This document shows, in pieces, positions 1 to 10,026 of a stretch of DNA of 55,246 bases. Position 1 is the first letter of the stretch, and every line of letters begins with the position of its first letter. The stretch comes from Sphaerosporella brunnea. Its lineage: Eukaryota > Ascomycota > Pezizomycetes > Pezizales > Pyronemataceae. The notes below the pieces were generated by a model. It saw only the letters and a list, made by a program, of their open reading frames with translations, made no database searches and was not told the origin of the DNA. The stretch spans positions 1-55,246 of the forward strand of contig VXIS01000319.1 of NCBI GenBank assembly GCA_008704415.1. The letters are read 5' to 3'. Both the position numbers and the translations under genes were made by a program.

Positions 1-1061
1 GATATCTGATGGGTGCCGGCCGGTGCCCGGTATCCTAAATTCAGGCCGAGTCGGTCATTGTGCCGAACGCCGGCTACTAAAAGCGCTAATCATTCGGTGC
101 TCGTTCCGCCGCAGCTAAAGCGTGGATCGCAATCAAAAGGCTGGTCGATCCACCGCAAAAACAACAACTCAGATCAGAGTCGGAATACTGTGATGTTTTA
201 CTCACAAACCTCGCAAGTTCGACGCACTTTAACCCAGGAAATACAGGTCGGAAGAGAGGTGGATGAATATGGCGGACGCTATGCTGACAAATCCCACAAT
301 TTCGGATCAGCGGGCGGCGGAGATAGAGGGGTATCTGGGGGTCCTTCAGGTTGTTGAATCTGTATCTCGCGTTCATGTTTCTTTCTTTGATGTATGTGTT
401 AGCAAAAAACTACAGATGCCTGGCGGGCCCGCCCGGCGCCGGGTACTTCTGGGCCTGGCGGGTGCCCGTAGGCGCCTGGGTCCCGATCCAAAAAGCCTGG
501 TCCAAACGGGCCGTGATTTCAAAAGCCTGTTTCAATCGGTCCGGTTCGGGCCGCGCTCAAAGCCGGACTGGCCGGACTTTTGACAGCGCTGGGGTGGGCG
601 TTCGCGAGGAAGGCTTTTTATACAACCAGAATGGCAGGTGTGGATGTCAGTATCTCAAAACCGAGCAACCGAGCCGGACCACTCAGCACTGAGACTCCTG
701 AGCCGCTGAGAACAGGGTGTTCCACCTGGCGCACTGTAATCCCAACTGACCCGAGAATCCCTTGCAGTTGCAACGCAGGGTCCGCATGGTTGCCGCCGTC
801 AGCGTTGTCAGAGCTGCCGATGGAGCAATGCAGCAGGAGGAGTAGGTGGAGAGGAAGGGGTCCATCTGTGTAGGTGAATGTTGACGCTTGATTTCACAGT
901 GGGAAAGCTGAGGAAGGTAAACTAACAGCTTGACTGCGACCATGAGCTATTAGTTACTTGGAAGTCAGCCAGGGGTCATGAGACAAAGAGCGAAATACTC
1001 AGCAGTAGAAAAGAAGATTTGAGTGTTGAGGGGTCAGATAAACGTTCTACATAAAGACGGA
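1..1061. other. Gene-free, partly GC-rich stretch
   Basis: No convincing gene. Two GC-rich patches (about 1-40 and 415-575) are built from short GGGCCCGG-, CCGGCC- and CGGGCC-type words, as in the subterminal regions of some DNA transposons. The ORFs here overlap in several frames and lack coding character. I could not find matching ends or a target-site duplication, so I do not call an element. Confidence 0.35.
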
Positions 1062-1768
1062 AATCTCATGGACCGAGTGACATCGCATGTCGCGAACAAT
1101 GTGCGATGAAGCGGCGAAATAATTCAAACCCTATCCTATGGTCGGCCAGAAACTACCGCTTACCCGGCCTTGAGATAACTATAAATACCGCCAGTTTTCA
1201 CCTTTCCTGCAACTCATCACCCCCTTCCATCTCGGCTGGGAGATGCTCTTTTACCTCCTTCCATCTCGGTTGGGGATGCTCTTTTACCTCCTATCGCATA
1301 CGCCGATGCCTTCGCCAAGTTTACACCCAGGCCCCGTCGACAAGTTTACAACCAGGCCCCGTCGACAAGTTTACAACCAGGCCCCGGGGATGAGCTAATG
1401 ACTGTCGACACCTGGATCATGCAGCCCCCTTTCGACGAAAGGGGGATGCATGACCCCGTCGACAAGTTTACAACCAAGCCCCGGGGATCAGCAGCCCCGG
1501 GGATCAGCTAATGACTGTCGACACCCGTCGACAAGTTTACAACCAAGCCCCGGGGATCAGCTAATGACTGTCGACACCTGGATCATGCAGCCCCCTTTCG
1601 ACGAAAGGGGGATGCATGACCCCTTCGACAAAAACAGGAGGTTTTTAAAGGCTAATACGGCGATGCCGGTGGCCTTTCTTTCCTCCTGGCCGTTGTCGGC
1701 GATGCCGACAACGCGCGAAACAAAAAAATCTTGCTACTTGGCTGATAGCGAGGTGGTGAGATTTGACT
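1062..1768 (+). repeat. Dispersed repeat R1, left copy
   Basis: This 0.7-kb block is matched in inverted orientation at 46983-47962. Both copies have, in order, a GAGTGACATCGC motif, a TATA-like ATAAATACCGCC, tandem modules built from GTCGACAAGTTTACAACC and GGGGATCAGCTAATGACTG, hairpins such as CCCCTTTCGACGAAAGGGG, a palindrome GTTGTCGGCGATGCCGACAA, and an end near GTGAGATTTGACTTT. Similarity stops abruptly at about 1062 and 1768. No protein is encoded. It could be a non-autonomous element, a solo terminal repeat, or one end of a very large element. Confidence 0.7.
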
Positions 1769-1998
1769 TTGTGCGGACAAGCCTTTGCCAATGGTAGGTT
1801 CACGATCTCCTGTGGCTCACTCTCATCAGCTATCACTTAGAACCCGACCGATATCCTGTTTAAAAAATCGCACATCAAATAAGCCCGTTCCACGCTACGC
1901 CCGAAATCGTTACCAGTGCTGACCTTTGTATTTCTGTCCACAATCAACTGGAGATCTATTGCTTTCTTTGTCCGCCAATCCTACCTATTGCAAACACT

Positions 1999-2705
1999 TA
2001 AAGTCCCTCACCAGTTGATGGTGCATACCAGTAGATAGTGGATGATGAGATAAGATAAGAGATATGCCTAAGGCGGTAAGGTCGCCAGCCTGCTCGTCCC
2101 CGCGCCAGACAGCTACAACGCGCTCGCTACATGGAAAAAGACAAGAAATGTAACACGGCTCTATTATTTCGTGGCCGGGGAGCCGCCGCCAGAGTATCGC
2201 ATTGGCAAGTGTTTCGATCATTTGACGGTCGGGCGGGATACTAAAATCGTCCATGAACATACATCGGTCAAGCAGTGCTCGCTCCTCTGCGGGAAACAGG
2301 TTCTGCTGTGTTGGTATTACTTCGCCACTAAACTTTGGCTCCCTTTCCGGATGCAAAACATTGTTTCGAATAGATGATGCTGGTACGTTGAAATCTCGGG
2401 AAAGCTTCGCAATATTTGGTTTTTTTCCGGGCTCAAGATCCTTTTGTTCGGCAAAATACGTTGCCACTGCCAATTTCATGCGCTCTTTTGGGTTATAGTC
2501 GCGGGCCGGGCCAAAATCCAAGGGTGTATTGGTGTCAGGCATGCTTAATGGCGCAGATTGTTCGTGGATATGTTGTTTGGCGGCTTCTACACAGGTCCTC
2601 ACAGGAAATCACTCGACCGCCGAACCTTACCGCTTTAGGAATATCTCTTAGCTTATCATCATCCACTATCTACTGGTATCCACCATCAACTGGTGAGGGA
2701 CTTTA
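1999..2705 (-). mobile_element. Pogo/Tc1-mariner-like element, internally deleted (703 bp)
   Basis: Terminal inverted repeats of about 80 bp run from 2001 and up to 2703. Both ends start AAGTCCCTCACCAGTTGATG and differ at few positions. TA dinucleotides lie directly outside (1999-2000 and 2704-2705), the expected Tc1/mariner target duplication. The interior encodes only the N-terminal part of a transposase on the minus strand, so the copy must be non-autonomous. The close match of the TIRs suggests fairly recent movement. Confidence 0.85.
2001..2542 (-). pseudogene. Truncated transposase, DNA-binding N-terminus only
   Basis: From the ATG at 2542, residues about 20-110 read as the paired helix-turn-helix region of pogo/CENP-B-like transposases. 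A Psq-type segment contains KLSRDFNVPASSIRN, where the second helix selects the site. It is followed by a Tc5/CENP-B-type segment with LFPAEERALLDRCMFMDD. The DDE catalytic domain, normally several hundred residues further on, is absent, because the frame runs into the left TIR and stops at 1985. The protein could at most bind element ends and not move them. Family assignment rests on motif recognition. Confidence 0.7.
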
Positions 2706-3375
2706 GTGAGATGTTGATGCTTACGACAGGTACACATATTGTGTCAGTCCAAAATGGCGTCGGCGCAGGTTTTGGTCCGGCCGAGTTGACAATAAAATGG
2801 ACACCTCCTGGCAATTATCAACGAAGAAATCGACCATAACTACATCGCGGTTGCAACCTGTGAGTTTCGACGATATTTTGGCTCCCAATGAAACCTCATT
2901 GATGCTCTCGATGAGATCGGTGGTAGCATGGAGCCAGTGGAAGTGAGATTTTAGCGGAGAGACAATGCTGCGGCGCTCGCGTGGAGCACGGGCCGGCAGT
3001 AATTGCATAGCCCAGCGCAGGGCTTTACGGTAGCGAACGCAGACAGGTCGGGTCGAGAACTTGAGGTCCTCGAGGCGGAACCTAGTGATGCTATAGTCCG
3101 ATGATCCATGGAAACCTGCTTCGTGCCTGCTTTTAGTTGTGCAAACGTTGCGGCAAGTATATCCAGCATATTCGATTCCCTCACTGGCTCCGGATGGCTG
3201 GTCTGCGCCTTTGAAGAGGCCAACCAACGGATTCCTGTCCAATGCAGTGCGGAGCTATTGAGATACAAACACAAAACGCTACCATGAATAGTTCCTGATT
3301 GTTCTATATGGAATGGAGGGTTCCTGCAAAACGTTCAGATGCGAAGTGACGGCCAGTGAATCATTAAGACGGTAC
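2706..3375. other. Unassigned sequence with a minus-strand open frame
   Basis: A minus-strand frame is open from 3242 to 2721 (173 codons) but begins with TTG. Its middle part, around LEDLKFSTRPVCVRYRKALR, looks protein-like but I recognise no family. It could be an exon of a decayed gene. Nothing else was seen here. Confidence 0.3.
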
Positions 3376-3838
3376 CTCGCCGCCACGCCCTCCGAAAGCT
3401 AGAACTCGTTCTTGACTGTCGCCGCCACGCCCTTCGAAATCTACAACTCGTCCTTGACTCGCCACGCCCTTCGAAATCTACAACTCGTTCTTGACTGTCG
3501 CCGCCACGCCCTTCGAAATCTACAACTCGTCCTTGACTGTCGCCGCCACGCGCTTCGAAATCTAGAACTCGTTCTTAACTATCGCCGCCACGCGCTTCGA
3601 AATCTACAACTAGTCCTTAACTATCGCCGCCACGCCTTCCGAAAGCTAGAACTCGTTCTTGACTGTCGCCGCCACGCGCTTCGAAATCTAGAACTCGTTC
3701 TTAACTATCGCCGCCACGCGGTTCGAAATCTACAACTCGTCCTTAACTATCGCCGCCACGCGCTTCGAAATCTACAACTCGTCCTTGACTGTCGCCGCCA
3801 CGCCCTTCGACATCTGCAACTCGTCCTTGACTGTCACC
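3376..3838 (+). repeat. 42-bp minisatellite, about 11 copies
   Basis: The unit is close to GCCGCCACGCCCTTCGAAAT followed by CTACAACTCGTCCTTGACTGTC. Copies recur at about 3382, 3424, 3461 (a few bases shorter), 3503, 3545, 3587, 3629, 3671, 3713, 3755 and 3797. Because 42 is a multiple of three, two frames stay open and give artificial repeat peptides. The array ends just before the leader of the gene at 3863, so it lies in that gene's promoter or 5' UTR. Copies alternate between two variants, TAGAACTCGTTC and TACAACTCGTCC. Confidence 0.95.
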
Positions 3839-3862
3839 GACGACAAAAACACCTTCTTCACC

Positions 3863-4240
3863 ATGGCGAACCACCCCCTTCTCGCATTCCTCGCAGCCAT
3901 GGAGGAGACGACCAGACGGCAAAATAGGATACAGAGCCTCATTGAAATGCTGGCTTCGGCCATGCAGGAAACTTTCGGCGACTCCATGATGGACGAAGAC
4001 ACGCTCAAGACCTTGGATGAATACGCCGGTGTCCTGCAAGACCGTATGCTCTCTCTCACCGAAGCGACCGAAAACAAGATCGAGCGGTGGCTTGCGATGC
4101 ACCCCAATGACGCCGGAAGGTTCGGGGACAGGTTGGCCGCTGCCGCGGGCAAGATGTCGACTGCCAATGATAGCCTTGTTGACGCTGCCATGCACCTGTC
4201 GGATGTCCTCGACGTGTTGCACTCGCACACTGTGGCATAG
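3863..4240 (+). CDS. Small helical protein, MANHP family member 1
   Basis: The 125-residue ORF starts at an ATG in good context (CACCATGGCG). It opens with MANHPLLAFLA and is predicted largely alpha-helical, with heptad-like hydrophobic spacing and no signal peptide or TM segment. It is paralogous to the ORF at 7209. Both share MANHPxLAxLA, an LIExL segment near residue 26, a central ExxxER segment, an H..D..RFG-type segment and a Leu-rich C-terminal helix. Function is unknown. The 42-bp minisatellite lies directly upstream and a TIR element starts 36 bp after the stop. A single exon is enough. Confidence 0.75.
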   Translation: MANHPLLAFLAAMEETTRRQNRIQSLIEMLASAMQETFGDSMMDEDTLKTLDEYAGVLQDRMLSLTEATENKIERWLAMHPNDAGRFGDRLAAAAGKMSTANDSLVDAAMHLSDVLDVLHSHTVA

Positions 4241-4416
4241 GGAGAGCGTGGGGCGGGGCGGTGGTGATGGGCCAATACTCGTGCCAAGGTGACTAACGTC
4301 GCCCTCGGTCGCTCGCAGCCTCGCTAACCAGGGGCACTCCGATGGAGTGCGAGACAGTCCAACAATAGTCACTAAGTCCAACGATATAATTTTTCGACCA
4401 TCCTTCAACTCTGACG

Positions 4417-5582
4417 ATGCCACTACAAAAATTGGCCTCGGTCTCTGCGCATACGAACCGGATATGGCAGTGCACGCCGCACCCGACTCTTCCGCTTCTG
4501 GCCACCGCCAGCGGCGACAAATCTAGCCGCATCATCTCCTTACTCACCTACAACACGTTATCCACGATCGACGGCGGACACAAGCGGTCGATCCGATCGG
4601 TGGCTTGGAAACCTAACACGCGCGGTGAATCTGTTCTCGCTAGCGGATCTTTTGACGCAACCGCCGGCATCTGGCGGCGGTACGAAGACGACAGCGGCGC
4701 TGCCACGGGTGAGGAGTACAACGACGAGGAAGACGAGGAGTGGCGGTTCGCGGTGGTACTGGATGGGCACGAAAGCGAGATCAAGAGTGTCGCATGGAGC
4801 GCGGGAGGCTCGTTTCTGCCACTTGCTCGAGAGACAAGAGTGTGTGGGTGTGGGAGGAGCTGGATGATGACAACTTCGAGACCGTTGCTGTGATGCAGGA
4901 ACATACGCAAGACGTCAAGTGTGTGACCTGGCACCCAGAGGAGATCCTTCTGCAGCGCCAGCTACGACGATACGATACGACTGTATCGTGAAGATCTGGA
5001 CGACTGGGTCTGCTGCACACTCCTCGAGGGACACGAGAGCACCGTTTGGTGCATCACGTTTGAGCCCCTCACGACGCCGAATTACGATGCGAAGCGTGGC
5101 GCGAGACTGGCGGTTGCTCCTCGGACTCCATGATATCGAGTAAATGCTCCTGTCGTGTGCTTTGGGCAAGATAGCACTGCAAGTCCAATTCTCCTCGACC
5201 GGTGCTCCCCTCAAGATGCTCGGCGGTGCACCGGCCCCCTGTCCTGCGCCCACCCCACTCTGCCCCACCCGCATCCATATCCGCACAGTCTTGTCATCGG
5301 ACAGGAAGGATCGCGAGCTGCGGAGGTGATGGAAAGATTGTGCTTTACGAAGAGGATAAAACGTCTGCGCCAGGTGCGATGGAGGTTGATGGAGATGCAA
5401 AGGCAGAGCAAGGAAGCAAGGCGTGGAAGATAGTTGCCGAGCTCAAGGGGGCGCACGGGGTTTACGAGATTAACAACGTCGCGTGGAGCAAAAGATATGA
5501 CAAGGACAAGAGGGGAGAAGACGATGAGATAATCGTCAGCGTGGGAGATGACGGCAATGTTAATATTTGGGCTGTGGAGTAG
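4417..5582 (+). pseudogene. CIA1: CIA1/CIAO1-like WD40 gene, frameshifted and internally inverted
   Basis: The product resembles the seven-bladed WD40 protein of the cytosolic iron-sulfur assembly targeting complex. Recognisable pieces are GGHKRSIRSVAWKP, SGSFDATAGIWRR, DGHESEIKSVAWS, TCSRDKSVWVWEE, QEHTQDVKCVTWHPEE, YDDTIRLYREDLDDW and, at the end, HGVYEINNVAW and DDGNVNIWAVE. The frame breaks near 4818, 4952 and 5110, and 5130-5298 is inverted, so no full-length protein can be made. The ATG lies only 16 bp inside the left TIR. CIA1 is essential in yeast, so an intact copy is expected elsewhere. The native gene with assembly errors is the alternative. Confidence 0.85.
5130..5298 (-). other. 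169-bp intragenic inversion inside the CIA1 copy
   Basis: Read on the minus strand, this segment encodes the missing CIA1 blade: SDDKTVRIW, a glycine-rich loop, NWTCSAILPKAHDRSIYSIS. Turning it round joins it in frame to the left flank (SCSS) and to the right flank (WTGRIASCGGDGKIVLYEE). The flanks carry short inverted matches (TCC/GGA), consistent with a microhomology-mediated flip. The junctions are sharp to within a few bases. Confidence 0.85.
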
Positions 5583-5676
5583 AATTATGGAGTACATAGA
5601 CTCGGCCGGGCAATGCAACCACCACCCCATCGACTTCATTTTCACCACCACCACCACCACGAATCACGACCAAACG

Positions 5677-5955
5677 ATGCAGCAAGATGAGTCCTATAAG
5701 TCTGTCGAGACCCGAATCCAAGCTGCCAGAGCAGAGACAAAACGATTTCTTGATGCTATGAAGGAGAGTAGAAGGAAGATTCTGGCATTTTCGTCTTCTC
5801 GGAAGAAGCTCATGAAGGCATCGTGTTTGGAGGTTCGGAAGGAAGGAAGGAAACGGGCGAAGCGTAGCAAGCTGTGCAAGACTGAACGCATGTACTTCTA
5901 TATTCTATATTCTATGTGTTTCCATGTAATTCTGAGATGCATAAGACTATGCCTG
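5677..5955 (+). pseudogene. Basic coiled-coil-like ORF fragment
   Basis: It starts at the ATG at 5677, 95 bp after the CIA1 stop. The first 70 residues are helical and strongly basic (for example RIQAARAETKRFLDAMKES, then RKEGRKRAKRSKLCK). The frame then runs into the right TIR and on to 6498 with no further coding character. It may be the first exon of the gene next to CIA1 at the source locus, carried along by the element. No family was recognised. Confidence 0.4.
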
Positions 5956-6075
5956 CTGCATGGTTTGGTCGTGGATTATATCGTTGGACTTAGTGACTAT
6001 TTTTGGACTGTCTGGCACTGCCCCTGCGTAGCCTGCGAGGGACCGGGGGTGTCGTTAGTCACCTTGGCACGAGTA

Positions 6076-7208
6076 GTATGCGTTGAGGGAAATGAGGTTG
6101 GAAATTGCGCTTTGCGGACGCGATCCTCTTTGTGGCAATGCTTCAATGTGGAAGGCGTTGTCGTCAGGTTCATTGCGATCAAATCCCCTGCCCTGTCTGC
6201 CTGCATCTGGCGTTCCACTGATAACGTAGCACACTCCTTGATTCACACCGGTGATACCTCAAAACTTTCCCTGGATGGGATTAGATTATACACAAAGGAG
6301 CTGCCATTTTTGAGTCAAAGAAACAGAACCCACGTTGGTTGCTGTAGAAAGCTGCTAGGAAAGCAACCACACCTCGCAAATTTGGCCATTCGTGTGGTCG
6401 ACCGAGTGGCTAATAATCAACTGTCTCAACTGTCGTTGTATCAAACTCTAGCCTGGAGCCAGGGTTATGATTGGAGACTATTCTGCATGCCAGACTAAAC
6501 TCTGCATTCGTTTTTGTCGTGCATTATATCACTGCAGACAAGACAGGATGATATTTCGCCGGTCAGACCGCACCCCGCGGCGAACTGGACAGCATACTGA
6601 ATACAGCTCCCGCTGTGCTGTGCCCAGTCTTGAACTATGACTGATGAGAAGCGTATGGAAATCGCGCTTGTGGGGCTCTTCCGCGTTCCCTGCCAAGGAC
6701 GGACCGGCCAAACTCTTTATGTAAAAAACATGCATACACGGTAATATGGCTCCAGCGACTCTAATCCTACTTGTAGTGTCTAGCTAGCAGTATAGCCAGT
6801 CATACGAGCTGCGAGCAACATAGAACGGCCCCTGATGACACCATCATCTTTTTGCAGACGCCTATTCTTGCGCTTTCTGTGCAAGTCAGTTGCTTTCGGA
6901 AAGTGTTTGCGAAAGCACTAGAGCCCTGCAAGCTAGACCGCGCACGGCTGTTTTTTGAGTGCTGTCTAGTGATGTATCTACCAATCCAGATAAAGCCCAT
7001 AACTTCTAGACGGTTTGCGTTGCCGGATTTGAAGCTGCGGTTCAAAGATCACAATATGCAACAATGACTGGATGATATATAAGAAAGCCAATAGAATAGC
7101 TTCAGTAGTGTTCGTCAACACCTATTCGCTCCGGACTTGCAAGGCAAATATTTCCTCGCCGCAATCACAATAAAACCTCCACGGCGAGTTCACAAGCCAC
7201 CCAGCAAA
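6076..7208. other. Intergenic, nothing clear
   Basis: No gene or repeat could be supported between the TIR element and the leader of the next gene. The short overlapping frames lack coding signal. A TATATAAGAAAG motif at about 7074-7085 may be the core promoter of the gene at 7209. Confidence 0.35.
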
Positions 7209-7580
7209 ATGGCAAACCATCCCATCCTCGCCCTCCTCGCCGAAATCGCACAGCTCACTCAATCCCAACGCGACCTGAAAGCGCTGATTGAAGGCCTTTC
7301 CACCGCGATTGTGAGCAGCAGCAGCAGAGCTGCGCCCACCGCCGTACAGCTCAGCAACCTCCGAACGTTCGTCACCCAGATCTCTGACGAACAGGTCATC
7401 TTGTCCGGACAGACCGACGACAGGATGGAACGCGCCGAGTGCCTCCACAAAGATGATCTCCGCTGGTTTGGCGCGCAGGTGGGCGCCGCCGCCGAGCTGC
7501 TGTGGGATACGAATTTGGAGCTGGAGGAAACGGTCGACGGGTTGGATACCCTTGTCACCACGCTGGAGTCACTTCTGTAA
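7209..7580 (+). CDS. Small helical protein, MANHP family member 2
   Basis: This 123-residue ORF starts MANHPILALLAEIAQ and is a paralogue of the gene at 3863 over its whole length. It is predicted helical, with an Ser/Ala-rich linker (VSSSSRAAPTA, near residues 35-45), a TDDRMERAECLHKDDLRWFG core and a Leu-rich end. There are no targeting or membrane signals. A TATATAAG box sits about 130 bp upstream. The two copies lie 3 kb apart in the same orientation, as after a tandem duplication later split by the CIA1-bearing element. Function is unknown. Confidence 0.75.
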   Translation: MANHPILALLAEIAQLTQSQRDLKALIEGLSTAIVSSSSRAAPTAVQLSNLRTFVTQISDEQVILSGQTDDRMERAECLHKDDLRWFGAQVGAAAELLWDTNLELEETVDGLDTLVTTLESLL

Positions 7581-8454
7581 AAGCGCGCGCAGCACAAATG
7601 GGCTGCGGCGTATTGACGCGTGGAAAGGGGAGAGACAGAGGCTGGCTTTGCGCTTTGTGTGGCAGATACGTTGTGCATCTTTGCGTTTGGCTTTTTTTTT
7701 GTGGCATCTGTTCTGTGCGAAATTTGTTTGAGCGATGTGATCCTTTGCTCTTTTGCGTGTCACTGTCTGGACGTGTATGACATGCCCATCCATGGCTGGA
7801 AACCCAAGCAGTAGCCATCCATATTCCGTCCAGCCGTTCCCGCCTGGTGCGCACTAGGCATGTATTGCCTACAGTCGATATGCTTTGTATCATAACCCCC
7901 TTTCCCCGTCGACAACAGTGTTAAAAAAAATCCGACGAAGAGCAAGCAGCTCTTCGCAGAACAGCAGCACTGGTGCAAATCTACACCCTTTTTTTCTTAC
8001 CGCCTGGTCTTAGGACGCCTTTTGTATTCCCGCATCATCTGCTAGATCGTGACTGGAAGAGTTGCATTCACTCCTTGTCCAGGCCATGAGCGTGGAACAA
8101 CACTCGACTCGTATGGTCTGGCTTAAGGACTTCACGCCGAGTCGGGATAGGATTGGGAGTTGCCTCAACAGGTATTATGTAACATCAGGAGCAAGTCGCT
8201 GCTGTATCTTGCGCTACATTGCAACCTGCACCCAAGCAGCTCAGAATTTGTAACTCTGGATAAACGTACTTTTTCTAGGTTGGCGTGCGGTTATTGAAGA
8301 GCAAATTGCAATGCAACATCCACTTGCTCTCATACTCCTTTTCTCGTGAGGTTACAAGCGGGTAACCGCCAACCAAGGCGAGGGAGGGCTTGGCGCGGGC
8401 CTGCACACGCGCCCGCGCAGGAAACATTCACGCACAGTTGCACCACGGGCAACG
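7581..8454. other. Intergenic with a small hairpin
   Basis: No gene is supported. A perfect 7-bp stem GAAGAGC-AAGCA-GCTCTTC lies at about 7938-7956, next to an A-run. It could be incidental or part of a transcript end. Confidence 0.3.
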
Positions 8455-8776
8455 ATGAGCCATCTCGAAGCCAGCGTGTGGATCCAAACCGACGCCAACA
8501 CGATCACGGGCCTGCTCCCCGGCTGCGAAATCCCCGGCTTTGAGGAACCCCGCGCTGGGTGGTTGTGGCAACATGGCTACCGCCGTGTGCGCTACAACCT
8601 GCATTGTTGGGTGTGCATCTACTGTGAGTTAGAAACCGTTGCGCCGTGAGAACGGGCTAAATGTGCTAGGCGGTGCCCAGTTCCTTCAGCACCCGATGAT
8701 GGTGGAGATGCGGCCGGAGCATTTGAGCAGCGTTCATGGGCTAATCGCGCCGCTGGGTGAATGCATGCTGAATTGA
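8455..8776 (+). CDS. Two-exon small protein with a CxxCxxC motif
   Basis: Exon 1 (8455-8623) starts at an ATG and encodes MSHLEASVWIQTDANTITG onwards. The intron 8624-8669 (46 nt) has GTGAGT, a GCTAAAT branch-like site and TAG. Exon 2 (8670-8776) keeps the frame to a TGA, giving 91 residues. The splice joins WVCIY to CGAQFL, which creates C-x2-C-x2-C, a possible metal site. The protein is Trp- and Cys-rich, with no TM segment. No family was recognised. Frame preservation across a typical-length intron is the main support. Confidence 0.55.
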
Positions 8777-9589
8777 AGGGCGTTGGGTAGCTAGTGGTGA
8801 TCGGTTTTGTTGGCATCGGCGCGCTCCAGGTAATTTCCGTCGTCACACAGTCGACGGAGATCAGTTGTTGCAATTAACGGAGATTTATGCAAAAATTTGG
8901 GAATGCACACCAATGTCTGCGGGCACTGCCCCGGTGCAGAAACCCAACTGTACTGGGCTATCCAATTCGATCTTGAACTGCACTGGCTACTCCTCACGTT
9001 AGCCGGACTGGGAAGAAAATATTCACATATTTTGTTTCCTGTGCCTTGTTTATATCCGGCGTCGAGTGTTTGTTAAATTTGCTCTGCTTTTCAGCTCAGC
9101 TCTCGCCTCGGTTCCCGCTGTTTATGCATCTCATTTCCACTAATCATCAATATTGGGTGCCACTCGAGAGCGGTCTCGTTGGAAACACCTGCAACTTATT
9201 GTACAACAGCAGAACTTGCTCTAAAAAGCATATCTCGCTTCCAGCTGCCTGGGGCGTTGTCAGACTCACCACGTCACTCGCGCCAACTTTTTCCTGCGCT
9301 CTGGTCGATTGCGCTGCAGGCGGAGGTTATTGGGAAATGATCTGCTTGGTAGAGATGCAGGAGTGCTGGGTTCTAATAACTCTCGCGAAAACATAGAGTG
9401 GCTCCTTCATCAGATTGACCTTGGTTATGCACGGCACGGAGGATGTGGACCCAAAGGACCTGCTCATGATTGGCCCGTCAACTTTAGTTCTTGCTGGTCA
9501 CGCGCTGACTGGAGTGGTCCTAGCCTTTTGCCGTCCCCTCGACATACGATGCAGGACCCGATAGGTAGAGGTGGAAGATAGAAAGCGGG
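8777..9589. other. Intergenic, nothing clear
   Basis: Only short overlapping frames, many with non-ATG starts. No repeat or RNA gene was recognised. Confidence 0.3.
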
Positions 9590-9740
9590 GGAGATGAGAG
9601 AAGACTGTTCTAGGAGATATGTATGTGAATAGCGCTCCGGTCCAGCCAGAATGACGGCAGGATAAGCCTCCTTATATACATCAAGGTCTCCCACCTGGGA
9701 GATCTGGCAAACGCCAGCAGGTCAAACCCATCACTTCAGG
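9590..9740 (-). repeat. Diverged fragment of LTR family R2
   Basis: Read on the minus strand, this matches the core of the LTR copies at 34268 and 38592. It has a small palindromic CCCAGGTGGGAG, the TATA box TATATAAGGAGGC, then ATCCTGCC and GCTGGACCGGAGCGC. All three translate to the same VYKEAYP..ILAGPE peptide by chance of shared DNA. It is more diverged than the other two copies and its ends are unclear. Confidence 0.65.
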
Positions 9741-10026
9741 AGTACCCAATGGGAACACGTCCATCTCTTCCGACTCCGGCTCATCCGTCCTCCGTTCACC
9801 TGCCATGCCCGATCCGAATCCAGCGAACATGCCTTGTTCCATCAATATATGCACTGTGTCCTCCTCCTGGGGGAATACCGGTCGGTCCTGACAGGGGCTG
9901 CAGGGAAGACTATTGGTAAAAACGATGGTTTGTGGGGAACCATCACTAGTGAAAGCGCCGAACAACAGGCTGTTCGCCATACGACATCGATGGCTATTAC
10001 CGGCCGAGATTTGGTGTTAGCAAGTT

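Larger units (their letters stand above)
4276..6075. mobile_element. 1.8-kb TA-flanked TIR element carrying a captured gene fragment
   Basis: The ends are inverted repeats of about 120 bp (4278-4401 and 5950-6073). Both start CTCGTGCCAAGGTGACTAAC and share, further in, GACAGTCCAACAATAGTCAC and AAGTCCAACGATATAAT with few differences. A TA lies outside each end (4276-4277 and 6074-6075), as for Tc1/mariner insertions. There is no transposase. The interior holds a rearranged CIA1 gene and the start of another ORF. Alternatives are two separate short elements in opposite orientation flanking a resident pseudogene, or a true capture. The shared outer boundaries and TA at both outer ends favour one element. 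Confidence 0.65.

Noticed and set aside
3412..3927. 171-codon ORF with a 14-residue repeat
   Set aside because: It is the 42-bp minisatellite read in an open frame. It ends in the real gene at 3863 and has no independent support.
4417..5582. Functional CIA1 gene with introns
   Set aside because: The frame changes are 1-2 bp with no room for introns, and part of the gene is on the other strand.
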